A stretch of DNA of 64,000 nucleotides from positions 428,094 to 492,093 of the forward strand of contig RDEW01000030.1 of the NCBI GenBank assembly GCA_011109175.1, read 5' to 3'. The DNA comes from Dicyema japonicum. Its lineage: Eukaryota; Dicyemida; Rhombozoa; Dicyemidae. This document shows positions 1-12,839 of the stretch, piece after piece (the first letter of the stretch is position 1; every line of letters begins with the position of its first letter). The notes under the pieces are model-generated. The model did not search any database and was not told the origin of the DNA. It was given only the letters and a program-made list of their open reading frames with translations. The position numbers were made by a program, and so were the translations under genes.

Positions 1-390
1 TAATGATCGGAGATAAAGGAGCTTGCTTATTGAGCTAATTTCCTTTCAAATCGTCAGAAGAAATGCGTTCTCAATTATGAGAGCAGCCAGTGCACTCAGT
101 ACGGTTCAGCATGGTCAGTGATTTGCTTCCAAGATAAACAAACATATTCTTCAATATGCTTGACCCCATCGCTGCATAGTTTATCAAACTGATCGGGCAG
201 CTTTCAGGACTGCGGATCAAACGAAATTAATAGCGGGAATACTTCTATGAACTTCTGATTATTAAAAAAAGCAAAATATTATATGGCATTTATTGCAACT
301 AAAACAAATTATGGCATTTAAAATGATAAAAATAAGATCTATAACTTAAAGATTAAACAATTTTAATTAATTTTCTATAATTTAACTCAT

Positions 391-500
391 TATGCATGTG
401 CTGCGTGGGGATCTAACCCGGCGGCAACAAACCTAATAAAAATTCAAGAGATCCAGTCGAGAGCAATAAAATTACTGGAAAAAATATACAAATAAAGAAA
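391..500 (+). pseudogene. CR1/Jockey-like LINE reverse transcriptase C-terminal relic
   Basis: The plus strand reads YACAAWGSN followed by IQEIQSRAIKLLEKIYK before a stop. This is the usual end of CR1/Jockey-type reverse transcriptase ORFs (a Y-x-C-x-x-W-G block followed by a 'QsRAIKLL' helix). Nothing recognisable of the RT core precedes it, so it is a 5'-truncated dead copy. A related stretch lies on the minus strand near 26.6-27.0 kb. Bases 1-390 hold no feature I can support. Confidence 0.5.
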
Positions 501-549
501 TTGTTTCCAGAACACTCGAGTCTATCATAGAGGCAAATGGAGGTAATTT

Positions 550-697
550 CAGAAAAGGAGGGAAAAAAGACCCCCGTCCGTATAGAAAATGTGTGGGGTC
601 ACGGTCAGAGTCCGATTATTGAGAGATGCCGAGATCACCTGAATATTAGTTAGTGGTAAAGAAGGTGTTTTTTGGCTTAAATAATAATAATAAAGAC
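550..697 (+). repeat. LINE 3' end with (AAT)n tail
   Basis: A short stretch ends in TTAAATAATAATAATAA, the same kind of tail that closes several LINE copies in this window (15.30, 40.79, 51.71 and 53.77 kb). It abuts the endonuclease relic that follows. It is probably a heavily 5'-truncated LINE insertion. Confidence 0.35.
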
Positions 698-710
698 AGA
701 TACTCAGGTC

Positions 711-1040
711 AGATTCAATAAACATGATATTTTTGTCCTCGATAAAATGAAGAATGAAATTGTACTTTTGAAATTAGAATTACTTCTCAAAAATTATTAA
801 AGCACATTGAAGTAGAAAAGTTGCATAAGTACGATTTATTGGCCGGAGAGATCAAGCTACTTTATGGTGCTCCAGTCAAAGTCATACCTATCGTTCTAAC
901 CTGAGACGGTATTGTTTCGAATGCTTATAAATCTCACTTGGGAGCCATTGCAATCGATGCGCCAACCAGAACATACATCTAATCCTTGGTCCTCAAAAAG
1001 ACGTTGGAGAGCGTATTGGTGAAGTATTAGTAGGGGATCA
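711..1040 (+). pseudogene. R2/R4-type LINE restriction-like endonuclease relic
   Basis: Translating across frames gives HDIFVLDKMKNEIVLL, then a frame change, then EVEKLHKYDLLAGEIK, VKVIPIVLT*DGIV and SLVLKKTLESVLVKY. This is the PD-(D/E)XK restriction-like endonuclease tail of R2/R4-type site-specific LINEs. It matches the intact-looking version at 60.43-60.95 kb (KPDLFIYD..., EFEKLRKYDLLSKE, VPIVLTWDGLVTSH). In-frame stops and at least one frameshift show it is dead. The RT part is absent. Confidence 0.65.
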
Positions 1041-1690
1041 CCTGTGGAGTTGGCAGTTCAGTTCAATTACTGTCCAGTTAACCTATATGAGGTGGAAACG
1101 GATGGGATTCAGGTCAACAACTCCTCTCCTAAGAGGAGAAAAGTTTAGAATTAATTTATTTATTAACCCCAGATACAACAAGAGAGAAGTTAAAGTAAAC
1201 AACTAATCAATTGTATCCAGTTACCACTTCTACAGAAAGAGTCCATCCGGAATCAGCATAAAGAGTAAGACGTCCATACTTGCAGTTGTGGAGACCCTTC
1301 CAGTAGAGTGGGGGAGAGAAAATGATCATTTTTCGTACCAGCCAGGCACTGGGCGCCACCTAGAAAGGTGGATCACATGACGACACTCTAATAGGAAGAG
1401 AGGGGTGGAACATAAAGGTTTAGAAGCGAGTAGTAATGTTTGATGTAATTGTGTTTCCCGTAAAAAATAAAACTCGTATTTTTTAATTTTTAATTTCCGT
1501 AAAATAAAATTTTATATTTTTAATAAAAGTCAAAAATGATTACACATAGAGTGAGAATAAAAATCTAATCTAATAATTAGATAATATTCCATTAAATGTT
1601 AACCATAAGAGTGATCACAACATTAACTGAGTATTTTTTTACAGTCGAAGAATCTGTATAAACTTTACTAATTTAGACTACCGACCGTCG
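1041..1690. other. Non-coding stretch with a SINE-like core
   Basis: No gene is supported. A copy of the dispersed core repeat (ACTGGGCGCCACC..., AGGTGGATCACATGACG) lies at about 1343-1390. The remainder is AT-rich and I see no further signal in it. Confidence 0.4.
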
Positions 1691-1754
1691 TGAATTCAAA
1701 ACGATAATATCATATACTGTGGTATATGTCAGATTTTCACATGCATAGGCAATT

Positions 1755-3377
1755 GACCCAGAGAACCAACAGTTCTTTCACCGTGGGCGAACTCTTCGGG
1801 ACTCAGAGATTCTAAGTTCCCTTAGTTTAGATTATCGAATCCTCCTAAATTTAGATTTGGGACAAGGAGGAATCTTCTTGTACAGACAGATTACTAACGT
1901 GGTGACTGTCCCCCAATCGGATAGTGGAAACGTTAGCATTTTGGCTTACGATAGTTAAACATTGATAATTCCATTTCTTGCGCAATATTCTCCCAAGTAT
2001 GCAAACGTGTGACATTATACAAACACTTCATCAAATGTGCTAGACGGATATTAAGCTCCTTGGAAGTTTGGTGGGTTATTACGACTTAGAATGATAACAA
2101 CGACGACGACTTCACCATTTATAACTATGTTGATGAGCGAGTCAGACAGTATTTATTGAATATGATAGATCACGATGTAGATAATTCCGGGATTAGGTTT
2201 TTCTCGATTTTATTTCAAGACTTGGCCAAAATTCATTCCTAAATGAGTTCTACTCTACGATTTTCGATTTACAACGGCGATTTAACACGATAAACGAGAC
2301 TTTCTTTAAAAGTCTTGACGACGAAAACAACGTAATCCTGCTTTTTAACTTTCCTTAATTTAGAAACCGGATGCTGAGACATTGAAAAAATTCGAGTCAC
2401 GAAGAGTTCGGTTCACCCATTACATTTCTCACGTTCTTCACGGACTAACGGAGTTTATCATGACTAAAAGGGGGGACGCCCAATACCTGGTTACTCTCTA
2501 TAAGGATCCTCCCCATGGCTTTAATGTCTTACTTTAATATTATACGTAGACCAGATTAAGAAATTCGCTACTTTACGCTTACGAAAGTTTTAGTCGTGTT
2601 ACCCATGAACCCCAAAATTTTCCTGAAAATGCCCTTATCCTTGAAAATCGGCCAGGACTGAACTTGTTTACTAAACAACACCTAGCGAGTTCGCAAAATT
2701 CCCACAAAAAATATGTCTTTTATAACCAAATTGGACATCGTCTTCCTCGACCGGTTGAGGATGACAACTCCCGACGTACATTAAGAATGGAGGTGGATGA
2801 TGCCGTTACAATGATAGACAGGTTTTTGAGGTGCAATTCAAGCCACTTCCACGAACCAATAAAAGTTTGTTGCTTTTAAATTTTATAGAATTATTCATCT
2901 CACGTTAATGTCTGCAGGACTAGTAAGACTGAGATCCTTCCATCAGCCTTGTCGACGGGATCCATCTACCAGTCTCCGATTTGGATTGAAACCAACTACA
3001 ATTCGTTTGTTTCGACAGAGACTGTTCCTACTACCCCCGCCTCTGATGCAGAACATCTACTTCGACAGACCATGTCTATTCCCGTTGAGGATACTCATTT
3101 ACAAGAGATATTTTCAGAGATGTCTAGAGCTAGAGGTAGGTTTGAAGCGATCATGGTGGAAACTGTTACTTTCATATATTAAAATTATTAGGATGGTAGG
3201 GGATCTGAAAATACGCAGAGTAACACAGATTCAGTGACTGATATTAACATTGCAGAAATCGAGCAACAGCAAGTGCTGAGTATTTTACTATTTGCAGGGG
3301 ATCGAAGGGATGAGCACGGGATCAGGAGTCTGATACAATCTCTCACTCTTAAAGGAATGACACTTTTGTTTTGTTAA
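1755..3377 (+). CDS. Multi-exon gene, product not recognised
   Basis: An open frame of roughly 450 codons can be followed through seven putative GT...AG introns: 1932-1954 (23 nt), 2066-2089 (24), 2197-2219 (23), 2332-2363 (32), 2526-2549 (24), 2865-2888 (24) and 3165-3191 (27). Removing each one restores the frame, and in most cases removes an in-frame stop. The last codons read LIQSLTLKGMTLLFC and stop at 3375-3377. The 5' end is unresolved: the first exon I trust starts near 1770 (residues DPENQQFFHRGRTLRDSE), possibly behind another intron ending at about 1745. The protein is hydrophilic and mostly helical, with an acidic patch (ENDNNDDDF) and a block RRVRFTHYISHVLHG. I do not recognise the family. 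The consistent intron pattern argues for a real host gene. Confidence 0.55.
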
Positions 3378-3643
3378 ATCTATTTTTTCAAAATCAGAAT
3401 TGTGTTATTTGTCGTAGCAATCGTGGATTAGAGACATTAACTTTTCTTGGTTTGCTGGTTTATTGACGGAATAACCATTAAAAATAATTCCTTTTCCGTA
3501 CGATATTCCCTATACAAGTAGACTCTTCCTTCGACGTTGATTTGAAAGGTTCCCTTATCTTCTGAATCAAATGTAGACTAGTATCAAAAATATTGGACAT
3601 TGTTTAGGTCTATAATATCTAGAATTTTTAAATTTAAAGAGAA
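3378..3643. other. Intergenic, nothing recognised
   Basis: AT-rich spacer between the unnamed gene and a LINE relic. I see no coding or structural signal. Confidence 0.3.
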
Positions 3644-4290
3644 ATGTATTTTTATTACCATCAGCCGCAGCAAAAACTCGGCTCACTACTTGGTGACGCC
3701 GAGGATATTTGTCAAAGGAAAAATGCTGGCCACCAATACTTCAAAAAAATATACAACGTCTGGATAAGAAAGAGGAATGTATCACTGAAACTTCGTGTCA
3801 GACTATACGACACGGTTATCAAGCCTGATATACAATTCAGGAACATAGGGAACCTCAAAAACGATTTAGAGAGGCTAGATACTTTCCACCGAAGCTAACT
3901 GCGCATACTGACTGGAATCTTCTGGTCGAGAAAAATCTCAAACGAGAAACTATATGCTATATGTAATCTATTCTATCTAGATGACAACTACTTGGGCATA
4001 TTCTTGGACTGGACTCGACTACTTCGTGTAGTAAAATAATGAAGAATTTTCCTACTATGTCGGAAGTCACGGATTTCGAGGCAGACCAAGAAATACATAT
4101 CCAATTTGCTTAAAAAATGATTACAAAACAACAGGTTGTAAATTGGTGGCAGCAGACGATTTGGAAGATGTTCAAATGAGGGACAGAAACAAAATGGCGT
4201 GGGCGAGGATGGCGAGGAGGATGGCTGTAACGCATTGCTCAAACGAAAACATTTTAGGGCTACGCGAAAGAGCTCTCATCTAACTAACTA
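3644..4290 (+). pseudogene. LINE RT C-terminal relic (GSLLGD family)
   Basis: The frame opens with QKLGSLLGDAEDICQRK and runs to a stop at 3896-3898. Further decayed pieces follow downstream (WSRKISNEKLYAICN). The order of motifs matches the C-terminal third of the LINE at 12.84-15.27 kb (VGSLLGDSEDVSRRK, LRIYKAFVIPVLTYNSGTWG, RLDAFHR, WPKKISNNDLY). The GTW block is lost and stops interrupt the frame. Confidence 0.7.
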
Positions 4291-4674
4291 ACCAACGCCG
4301 CAAAGACTTATCCGAACATATTTCGTCCCCGATGTATTTGTCTCACACCACTGAAGATTAGGCAGAGGCGGGTTTAAGTAATGGAAACATTTCCTACTCT
4401 TTGCCGGAAGGGCTGTGTTAATTATATAGAAGATATGTCGGGATAGCACACCTTTCAATAGGAGAAACTAAAGTGAATCATTGGATTTAAAGTCACCAGT
4501 GTTTTAATTAAACCAGATATCTCTATCAGCAAATTATCAATGCCATGTTTTAGAGTACTTACTATGGTCCGCGAAAAAATGTTATCGCTCAAATTATTGA
4601 TAACGAATTGAAAACTTTTTAATTATTTTTTAAATTATTAATTATAATTTTTTTAATTATTAATAAGTCAAAAA

Positions 4675-4800
4675 TCACCAGACGTGGGAGGAGGAAAGTT
4701 GCATGGAGAAAAATGGTAGAAAGAATAGTAAAGAGCACGGCAAACGGAACTCTAAGTATTCATATCCTTATGAGTAACGCGGGAGTGAATTTAACTTAAC
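4675..4800 (+). pseudogene. Short LINE 3' coding relic
   Basis: The frame reads RGRRKVAWRKMVERIVKSTANGTL and then runs to a stop. It is homologous to the last conserved block of the GSLLGD LINE family (RSRGSWKRLIERMARNTAQGRL at about 15.2 kb). It is a 5'-truncated copy of about 125 bp. The sequence from 4300 to 4674 is AT-rich and carries nothing I can name. Confidence 0.5.
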
Positions 4801-5319
4801 CTAAAAATCACCATGATATTAACTCATTATGAGGGAAGTCCATCAGGCTCTCTTAGTACCTCACCTTTCCTGGTGTTTCCCTCGATAACAGATGCATTTT
4901 GGCATCTAGATGTTCTTATCCCGAAAAAACTCAGCAGCAATTGCTTAAACAACACCAGAAGGACATTTTTTTCAAAAATTGTGATACCCCAAAGTAAGTT
5001 TGACAAGATGGGGTACCTGGTTAAATACTACAGCATATTACTCGAGGATTCTGATCGAAATAAATATTTTTGATTTTATTGAGGATTAAGGAGCTCTTAT
5101 TACTGTTGCCAAAGATTCGTTGACAGTAATCTATTTACAAGTTTATGCTCTAATTCGATTAACCATTCTAGAATTCCAGGTTAACTCTATAAATATTATT
5201 TTAGAGCAAATAACAAGATTTGAAAGCTTGGCTTGTACGATAGAATGTGAGGGGTCGTTGGAATAGATGACTCTATTTAGTTCAACGTGCTAAGTAACTC
5301 CACTAACATTTAAAGTAGA
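4801..5319. other. No supported gene
   Basis: An 86-codon open frame at 4813-5073 has no recognisable similarity and no flanking splice pattern, so I do not call it a gene. The rest is AT-rich. Confidence 0.3.
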
Positions 5320-5530
5320 GGTACAAGCCCACCATTCGTATGGATCTTTTCTGCAGGAGAAGGAGAACAGCTGAAATTTCTACAAATAATCCCTACGTCT
5401 TCTGGGAAAGGCGGATCACATGACGTCGTTTAGGATTTGAAAAAGGCATAGAGCAGAACGGAATCATTCGACCAGGTAGGTAGCAGAGTGGGAATCGAAC
5501 CTAAAATCAATCGCTACGCTATCTGATTTT
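5320..5530 (-). repeat. SINE-like element, tRNA-like head on minus strand
   Basis: On the minus strand a tRNA-like segment (A-box-like TAGCGTAGCGATTG, B-box GGTTCGATTCCCAC, near 5525-5478) is followed by a body. The complement of that body contains the dispersed core GGCGGATCACATGACG (about 5411-5426). The same head-to-body spacing recurs at 35.69-35.93 kb. This fits a tRNA-derived SINE. Assignment to a pol III family is inference. Confidence 0.5.
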
Positions 5531-5928
5531 TCCTGAAAATGGCTGTAGTTATTAATAACTAGAAGCACAGTTCGCTCACACTGTGTTAGTTCCAGCAGGA
5601 GGCTACGCTGCGCAGTTCGCTTCATCACAAGCTTTTCTATCTTGCCAACATGTCCATATGATCCATAACCACGATTTTATCTCAAAAATCTCATTTTTAA
5701 ACCATTTTTATGAAATTAATTTTTGACCTCTTTAACTTTGTTGAAAGAAGCGTTTCCCATGGGCGTTCCTGCAGAAAGAAGTACAATTGAGAGCATTTCG
5801 AAGGCGGGAAATTCATCTGTGGAGTTGATAAAATCACAGGTTAGAGAATTTGTCTTATAAGTGGACTTTTAAGATTATTATCAAAGACCACCAAAAAAGG
5901 CTAAACCCTCTAATTAGGTGATCTCTTC

Positions 5929-6111
5929 CTACCCAAATATCTCCCAAACTCTCCTTGAATGTTTTGCCAGCGACCAACTGCCCTCAGGAAGTGCATTTTT
6001 GTGTCTGCAGAGAAATTCTATCGGGGTGCACTTCTTTATGATCAATCGGAATTTCTCTTCATGAGCCATCCTTTCTCTGAATGGGTTTCCTAGCTCCTTG
6101 CAGAAAAACAA
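5929..6111 (-). pseudogene. LINE C-terminal relic (NPFRER family)
   Basis: The minus strand reads CKELGNPFRERMAHEEKFR and ends SRRVWEIFG. The same succession occurs on the plus strand at about 41.04-41.22 kb and again at 51.96-52.13 kb (CKELRNPFRERAVHADEFR). It is the C-terminus of a second LINE family, here alone and truncated. Confidence 0.5.
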
Positions 6112-6643
6112 GAAACTCTGGCCATTTATTTCTCAGCGTCTCCTCTTCAGAAAAAAGACTAGCGATACTTGATCAATAAATGTAATGATATTAATTTACA
6201 TTGATTTACAAATGTATTGAATTTCTTGAAAAATCAGAATATCATTTTTTCCAATAAAATGAAATCTACAGAAATCGGTTCAAATATTATTATATAAACA
6301 GTCACCTCAATTGACAAGAACACTAATTAAGGTCAACATCTTAGATGATCCAGTTGCCTTAGAGTAATTAGTAACTCGGATGATGTCTTGAAATTTCAAA
6401 TGTTTTTAAGTAATCATAAATAACTAATAATAAAATGATAAGCTGGGGAAGTTTGATAAAACAAAAAGGAAACTAGGAAGTTCGTCGACAAAAGGGAAGT
6501 AAAAAAATAAGAAATTAAAAAAATTATTAAAAAAAAGAATCAACACACAAAAATGAATTTTCTTAATTTTTAATATAAATAAATCTTTTTAAAATTTAAT
6601 AAAATAATTTAAATTATCTTACGTACATTAGTTATAAAATAGA
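6112..6643. promoter_or_regulatory. AT-rich 5' flank of the DOP1 gene
   Basis: About 530 bp of very AT-rich sequence precedes the DOP1 start codon. I cannot point to a TATA box or initiator with confidence. It is listed as the probable promoter region by position only. Confidence 0.25.
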
Positions 6644-9600
6644 ATGAAAAAGTTAATATCAAAGCATACACCAATAAACAAAGTAATCATTCAGTTTGAG
6701 TATGCTAACGAATGGCAAGACCTTGTGGTGGCTCTCAACAGATTTAATAAGGTGACCTATAAATATTATTTCAGATTTTAAAGCAATATAAAGTTTCAGA
6801 TTTACCAGATCGATTAGTCCTTGGTCGTTGGCTAACAAACTGTTTTTCACCTTCTCTTCCCAACGGACTTCACCTCAAAGCTCTCGAAACTGTGAAAATG
6901 ATTTTGGACGGTGAACAGGAAGACTCTGAGTTGATCGAAAATTTTACAATCTTCGGGTATAAACCGTTTCTAAATGCAGTGTTGGTTTGTGCCGCCTCTA
7001 CAGCAAAGCCACTCTATTAGTAAAAATAAGCATTCTGGGCATATTTGGCTCAATTATTTCAAGAATGGAAGGGAATTCTCCTGTCATATCACTTCATGAG
7101 ACTATCATTGTGTCTATTATGACTGATTTGGACGAATATTCACAAGAATATGAGCCGTAATCAATTTCTTATCATTTAGATCAATCAAAATATTAAGACA
7201 GTGTCTTAATTGTATGGGTAGTGATTACTTTTACTCCCAACTTTGGGGGACTATTTATTCTTTCCCAGACACACGGATTGGAGCCCTCAGATTTATTATC
7301 GAAAATTATTCTGCGGAGTTCTACTCCGTTAAGTCAAATAACTCCCTTATGGTTAATTATACTGTTATATCTCCAGATTGAGTCTCTTGTACACTGTCTT
7401 GTAACTCCCGATGTAAGTGTGAGAAGAATAACCCTCGACCTCCTCAATGTTGCTCTCCCAATCTCCACTTTATGTACTAATCTGCCCCAATATGCTGAAA
7501 AACTACTCCATGTGGTCATGATAAACCTTCTATCGAAAGATTCTCAACTTCTAAGAAGAGTAAATCGATGGTTAATTGAACCTCTTCAAGTTGAGGACCA
7601 AAATTGTATTCCCAATTATCACTCAATGTGGTCGACTCCATAAAATCCCTTCTTTTGATGGTTTTTCATTTTGTTACCCACCAGGACTGTAATCATCTTC
7701 TGGATGAGTGTGAGGACATCAGACATGTCTGCCCTTTCCGTGTGGTGATTGGGCTATGCGACCGTTGCTATTATTTCCGTAAAAAACCAACAGTGGATGT
7801 TATCTTCCCCTCTATTCTCTCCTATTTAAGTAAACATAACAAATCAGTCAATATTAAAAGGTATAGTGTGAATATGACTTGAGTAATGATATTCCCGCCA
7901 AACTGCTTAGACAGTTTAGTGATTATGTGAGTGTTCGCTATATTTTGAAATATTTTATTCACCAACTACAAACGAATGAGGTCACTAGTGAACACTTATG
8001 GACATTGGAGTTTGTGCTTCCTCTATTGGTTGTCTCCCTTATTATTTTAGGACTTTTATGAGAAAAGAGCCTTCTATCTCATAGTACAATTGTTTGGATG
8101 TTTTGTGAGGCAGTTGAAGCAAACCACAGAAAACAAAATACTTATTTTAAGATTAATCAATATCACATTTTCAGTAGTAATCGACCTATATGCCTACCAA
8201 ACGAAAAGCAATGTCTGTATTGACCTAAGAAATTTTGCTACTCAATTCTACTTGTTTTCTACGGTTTTACATAAGGGACTTTCTCCATCAAAGATCAGCA
8301 ACGTATCCACGTGGAGTGGTAAGAATTTGGCTGTCAAATCATACTCCAATGTCTCCATTAATAGGAGATTAAAACATAGAATTTTTAATGACGACATGTC
8401 TGTTGAATTATTTTGTAAATATGAAATGAATTACCTGGTTGAGTTTATCACCAGTTTATGGGACATTTTTGAACACACGTGTGGAAGTTGTGAGGCTGTT
8501 TGCGATGAATATCTTGCTAATTTTATTTCTTTTCTGTTGACTGATGAAATTCTGGATGTCAATATTATTGTCTTTGGAGTAAATAGACTGACCACGTGTT
8601 TTCTCCAATTATTTTTGACCTCCGCAGAGACCTCAAAAAGGATTACCTTTGATGTTATTATGAATTTTGTAAACAGCCTTAAAACCACGGCCAATACTTC
8701 ATCGAAGAAACTAGAGTCCTTCACACGTAGCTTAATCTCTTTGGAATTATCTCATAGTAGCCTTCTTATGGTTATCTTTTCTGTGATTCTTAGGATCTCA
8801 TTGAGTATTTTTGGATCCGAATTGATGTTGAACCCTCCTACTTTATTCAAATGGCTCTCTCACCTATTGTTTCTCCTGTTGTCGTTCGATTTATTTTGTT
8901 CAAATTTAACAGTCACCTGTTACAAGTATTATGATTTTTCAATTGAAGGTCAAACGATCTGCTATTGATGGATTTATGAGACTCATCAAACTTGTGTTTG
9001 AAAGACATGTCAATTCAGAACAGAGATTTCAATTTACTGTCGTATTTGATAGGTATTTGTTTGATTAATGTGGGATAATTATGCTGTTGATGGATGAGAT
9101 TATTGCAAACATCGACTGTGAATTGAGGACAGTTTTAATCAGCTTTGTAGACAACTCCCTCCGTCTTGGATATGTTGAGATTATAGCCACTCTTCTTTCA
9201 CCACTACTTTTAATCGACACTGAGCGGTCTCTCAATTTTAATATTTGTAGTTACTGTCAGGTTGAACAAATGGAAGACGAGTTTATAAGCAACGAATCTG
9301 TGGTTGGAAGCGAAAACTACGCCATGAATTGTGATATTCTCCGCGAGGTTGCTACCTCTACCATGGTGGATGTATAGTATGATTATTTAGAGCACTGAAA
9401 AAGATGACATTATCAATGGAATTATCGACGATATCATTGAGAATTGTATTAACGAGGTATTCGAATCTGAATGCTTCACAATACCACTATCTATAGAGGA
9501 CTCTTCTCATCAAAAATTGGAGGGATCCAATCCACTCATTATATCTCCAAAGTTGTACAAATTCTTGTAAGATGATGAGTTTATATGTAGATATGACTTT

Positions 9601-12600
9601 GCACGCGTGCAGCAGACCTTTCGACGTCTCTTAGTCTGCCTTCAATCGCTTAAAATTAGCACTGTTAGTGTGCTTTATAGTTCTAACTTTAACGTACTCC
9701 TCCACGAAGAGTCTAATGTCTTCGAAATTCTAGGAATTTCTGATTTGAGGTAATATTTTGGCCTTTTTTAGGTCCCTCACATTCCTAGAAGCCATGGTTG
9801 AGCTTATGATGTCTTATATTTACTCTGATTATTCCGAATGTGGCGAAAATGACAGAATTAATAATATAAAGGTACAAATGTCGGCCGCATTTTGTCTGAG
9901 AACTGTCCTTTTGCTGTTTAAGCGAATTATTGATGACAATTTGTCCCCAGATCTTACATTTTTGCAGCGAGTCGAAGAATTTTCTCAACTCTGAAGGTTC
10001 CTCGTAGTTTGATATCCTTAGATTGACTTTGTGATAAGTGAGCGTATTTCCTTTCTCGTAAAGTCGTCTTCATTCTCTCCATTGGAGGTTACTCATCATC
10101 GGACTCATTTGGAACTCTACGAGGCGATAGTCAGTCTTAAAAATTCATTTTCGAATCTACATTTGTCGAGTAATATTCGTGCTGATTTGAGATTTCATCG
10201 TTCTGAGTCGATTTCATGCCATAGAGTTTACAAGTCACTTTGAATCTCTTCCGAGTACTGTATTAGATGTTATAATTGTAGCCTAATGACGAGTTATTCG
10301 ACTGTTGGATGCATTTTCTGGTGTTTATGAGTAATGTTAACCCCCTATTAAACGCCATAATAAGTCCACGTGCCATTTCTGTCATTTGCAACCAGATTAA
10401 GTATATTTGTGATCAAGTTGGCTCTCAATTGTATATTTTTGTAATATTCTAGAACGAGTGCTGTAAATTCTGTAAGTATAAGGAACTTTTTAACGTATCT
10501 ACAGATATTCTGTAGACAGACAGTCCATTTGGAACCTACTTCCTGTCAGTGTTCCTCAATTATGAAACAGGCAAGCCCTTCTTGGGATAAGTTTGTCACT
10601 CTGATGAACCCAGTAAACTGGATTTACAAGGTTTTTGTGCATTTTTAAGTTCAGTCCAAGAAAAACAGCTACGAATTTAACTGTTGTCCTCATGTGACTT
10701 CCAAGATGAAGGCTATCGAAGAACTACCGATTGTTCTGGACTGTTGCTCCTCTGTGTTGTCTCTCAAAGTGTCCAGATCTGATCAAATTGAACAAAAAGT
10801 CATCGAATTTACAGAAACATTCCACAATGTTGTTTTCCTTATTATCTCAGATCAAAGAAGTCGCCGGGGTATTTTTGTGGACATATTAATGCACATTCCA
10901 CGTGAGGTTATTACAACCACAATAATGATGTGGAAGAACTGTTCATCTCCGAATGAGCTGGATAAAATTATTAAGCTGTATCATTTCGTTTCTTCAACCT
11001 CTTTTTCATTGAAAACTGATGTGGTAGTTGGTTCTTTCACAACGTTCGTACGTGAACTTGTAATGATTCCCGGGACATCAGTATTTTATGAATCTGACGT
11101 TTTAGATTATAGGCGATGTTGGGATGCTGAGTGTTTGTGTCGACTTTATGAACAAATTCTTCAAAGGGACTGATGATACTTCTTTGATATCAGCGGCTGG
11201 TCAAGTGGTAGAATTTCTCCGCCTGTTTTCTAATTCCGATTCGTATACTCCCACCTCGAGTTCGCCACAAAAATGCAAACTGGGACTCATTTTCTCTCTT
11301 CATTCCTTTTTTACTGATTTTGTTCGGCGAATTCTGATCTCCTCTCGCTCTTCCCTAATTGACAAACGGCTCATTTCTCGACTTCAGGACTTTTACCAAA
11401 GATCTCTCTATAAGGCCCTATCCGGTATTCTGGTCTCGAATTGTCTCCGATTTACAAATTACGTCTTTAAAACATACAGTTTGTTAAAGCCCGAGGATTT
11501 CACTGGTATTCTCTTTAGTAATTTCAAGAAGGGTCTATAAATGCGATATCAATATGCGAGAGAGTGTTGTCTGTGATGTGCAGAGAGTTAGTGGTTGTCC
11601 TCGATTACTTGTTCTTGGCTAGAAATACTGATCGAGCTATAAATATTACTTCTGAACTTATCACATTCGTTGTCCCTTTTATATATTCTCCTCAGTAAGA
11701 GGTTTCAATAATTCGTAGGGAATATATATCGTGTCGTGTGGCCTCTGTCAGATTATTATCTCAAGTTTGTATGTACCAACCTTTAAAGAGAGGATGGAAG
11801 AAGCAGATTGTTGGTATTTTTATGGATTCTGGATTTGCTACCTTGGATGATCTAACAATGTCTCATTTTCTGTCTATTGCTGACAATCTGGCTCTGAATG
11901 ATAATTCTGTCATAAGAGATCTTATTGGTATTGGTTTTCTTATTTTAGACCGTGCTCTTCCTTGGGGATATCAGAACACTGTGAATTTGTTTGTCAATCA
12001 CGACATTGACTCAAAAAATGCTTCAAATGCTGTCCAAATGTTGTTTAGAATCAGTTTTCTTATATTTGCTGCTGAAAATAACCAGTTTTCATGTTTCATA
12101 CCAGAGTTTCAAAGTTTGGCGAATTTTGAATTTAGAACGCCTCCACGAGGTTTTTGGCATAACTTCAGGTCCTACATTACAAATCCAATCGGCCGCATTC
12201 CTCCTCATTAGAACTCTCTTACTTAAAATCTCGTCTCAATATCTCACGATTATGTTGAATCTCGCTCTCTTTGAATCGGTTTGTGATTATTTGTTATATT
12301 CATATAGAAAAGAGTTATTTCAGATGTCGTTTTCGGCGAAAATGAAATAGTCGATTTTTCTGTTGAAAAGTCTTATCAGATATTGAATGCCTGCAAACTT
12401 TTGAATACGATTTACTTGCTTCCCCATCCAAATCGGCCGAATTTTCAGTATTCTAATGGTCTATTGTTTCAGGTTCAAACATATATTTGATGGACTGTTT
12501 TTAAGTAAAAGTGGTAATGTCCATTCTCCGGAGTGTGATAAACGAACGTTGCCTTTGTTGAAACTGAACAAAATCAAAAATATTGATGATTTATCGGAAT

Positions 12601-12728
12601 TTTTAAATGTGATGGGTGGTGAACATCCACGGGGAGGAAATGATTTTTGGTTATTTTATAAAGAAGAATGTCTAATGAAGGATTTATTATTGATTTTGAA
12701 AGCTGATTTGTTAGCATTTCAATTATAA
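6644..12728 (+). CDS. DOP1: DOP1 (Dopey) family leucine-zipper-like protein
   Basis: DOP1 proteins are about 1,700-2,400-residue peripheral proteins that work with MON2 in Golgi/endosome traffic. The first exon gives EYANEWQDLVVALNRFNK, then after a 23-nt intron LPDRLVLGRWLTNCFSPSLP and GLHLKALETVKMIL. That is the diagnostic Dopey N-terminal block (R-L-x-Q-C-L-H-P-x-L-P-x-G-V-H-x-K-A-L-E-T). Further matches are SDYFYSQLWGTIYSFPDTR, VRRITLDLLNVALP, CPFRVVIGLCDR and, near the C-terminus, LLIRTLLLKISSQYLTIML. Introns I could fix are 6752-6774, 6981-7003, 7157-7179, 7352-7376 and 7661-7684 (23-25 nt). More are needed downstream, where the frame changes many times between 7.9 and 12.5 kb. The stop is at 12726-12728. 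The start was chosen as the only ATG ahead of the conserved block. The gene looks complete and not obviously disrupted, but not every exon was joined. Confidence 0.85.
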
Positions 12729-12821
12729 TTTTATTAATTATTTATTGATATTTATTGTATTTAAATTATGTGTAATAAATTTGTCTTTAAATTTATTTAA
12801 AAAATTGTTTTTATTCCAACT

Positions 12822-12839
12822 ATATTTTAAATGTCCACG
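12822..12839. repeat. Left target-site duplication of LINE
   Basis: ATATTTTAAATGTCCACG occurs here and again at 15444-15461, bracketing the LINE. An 18-bp direct repeat is a normal length for non-LTR integration. Confidence 0.75.

Noticed and set aside
4813-5073. 86-codon plus-strand open frame
   Set aside because: No recognisable motif, no splice partners, and surrounded by repeat relics.
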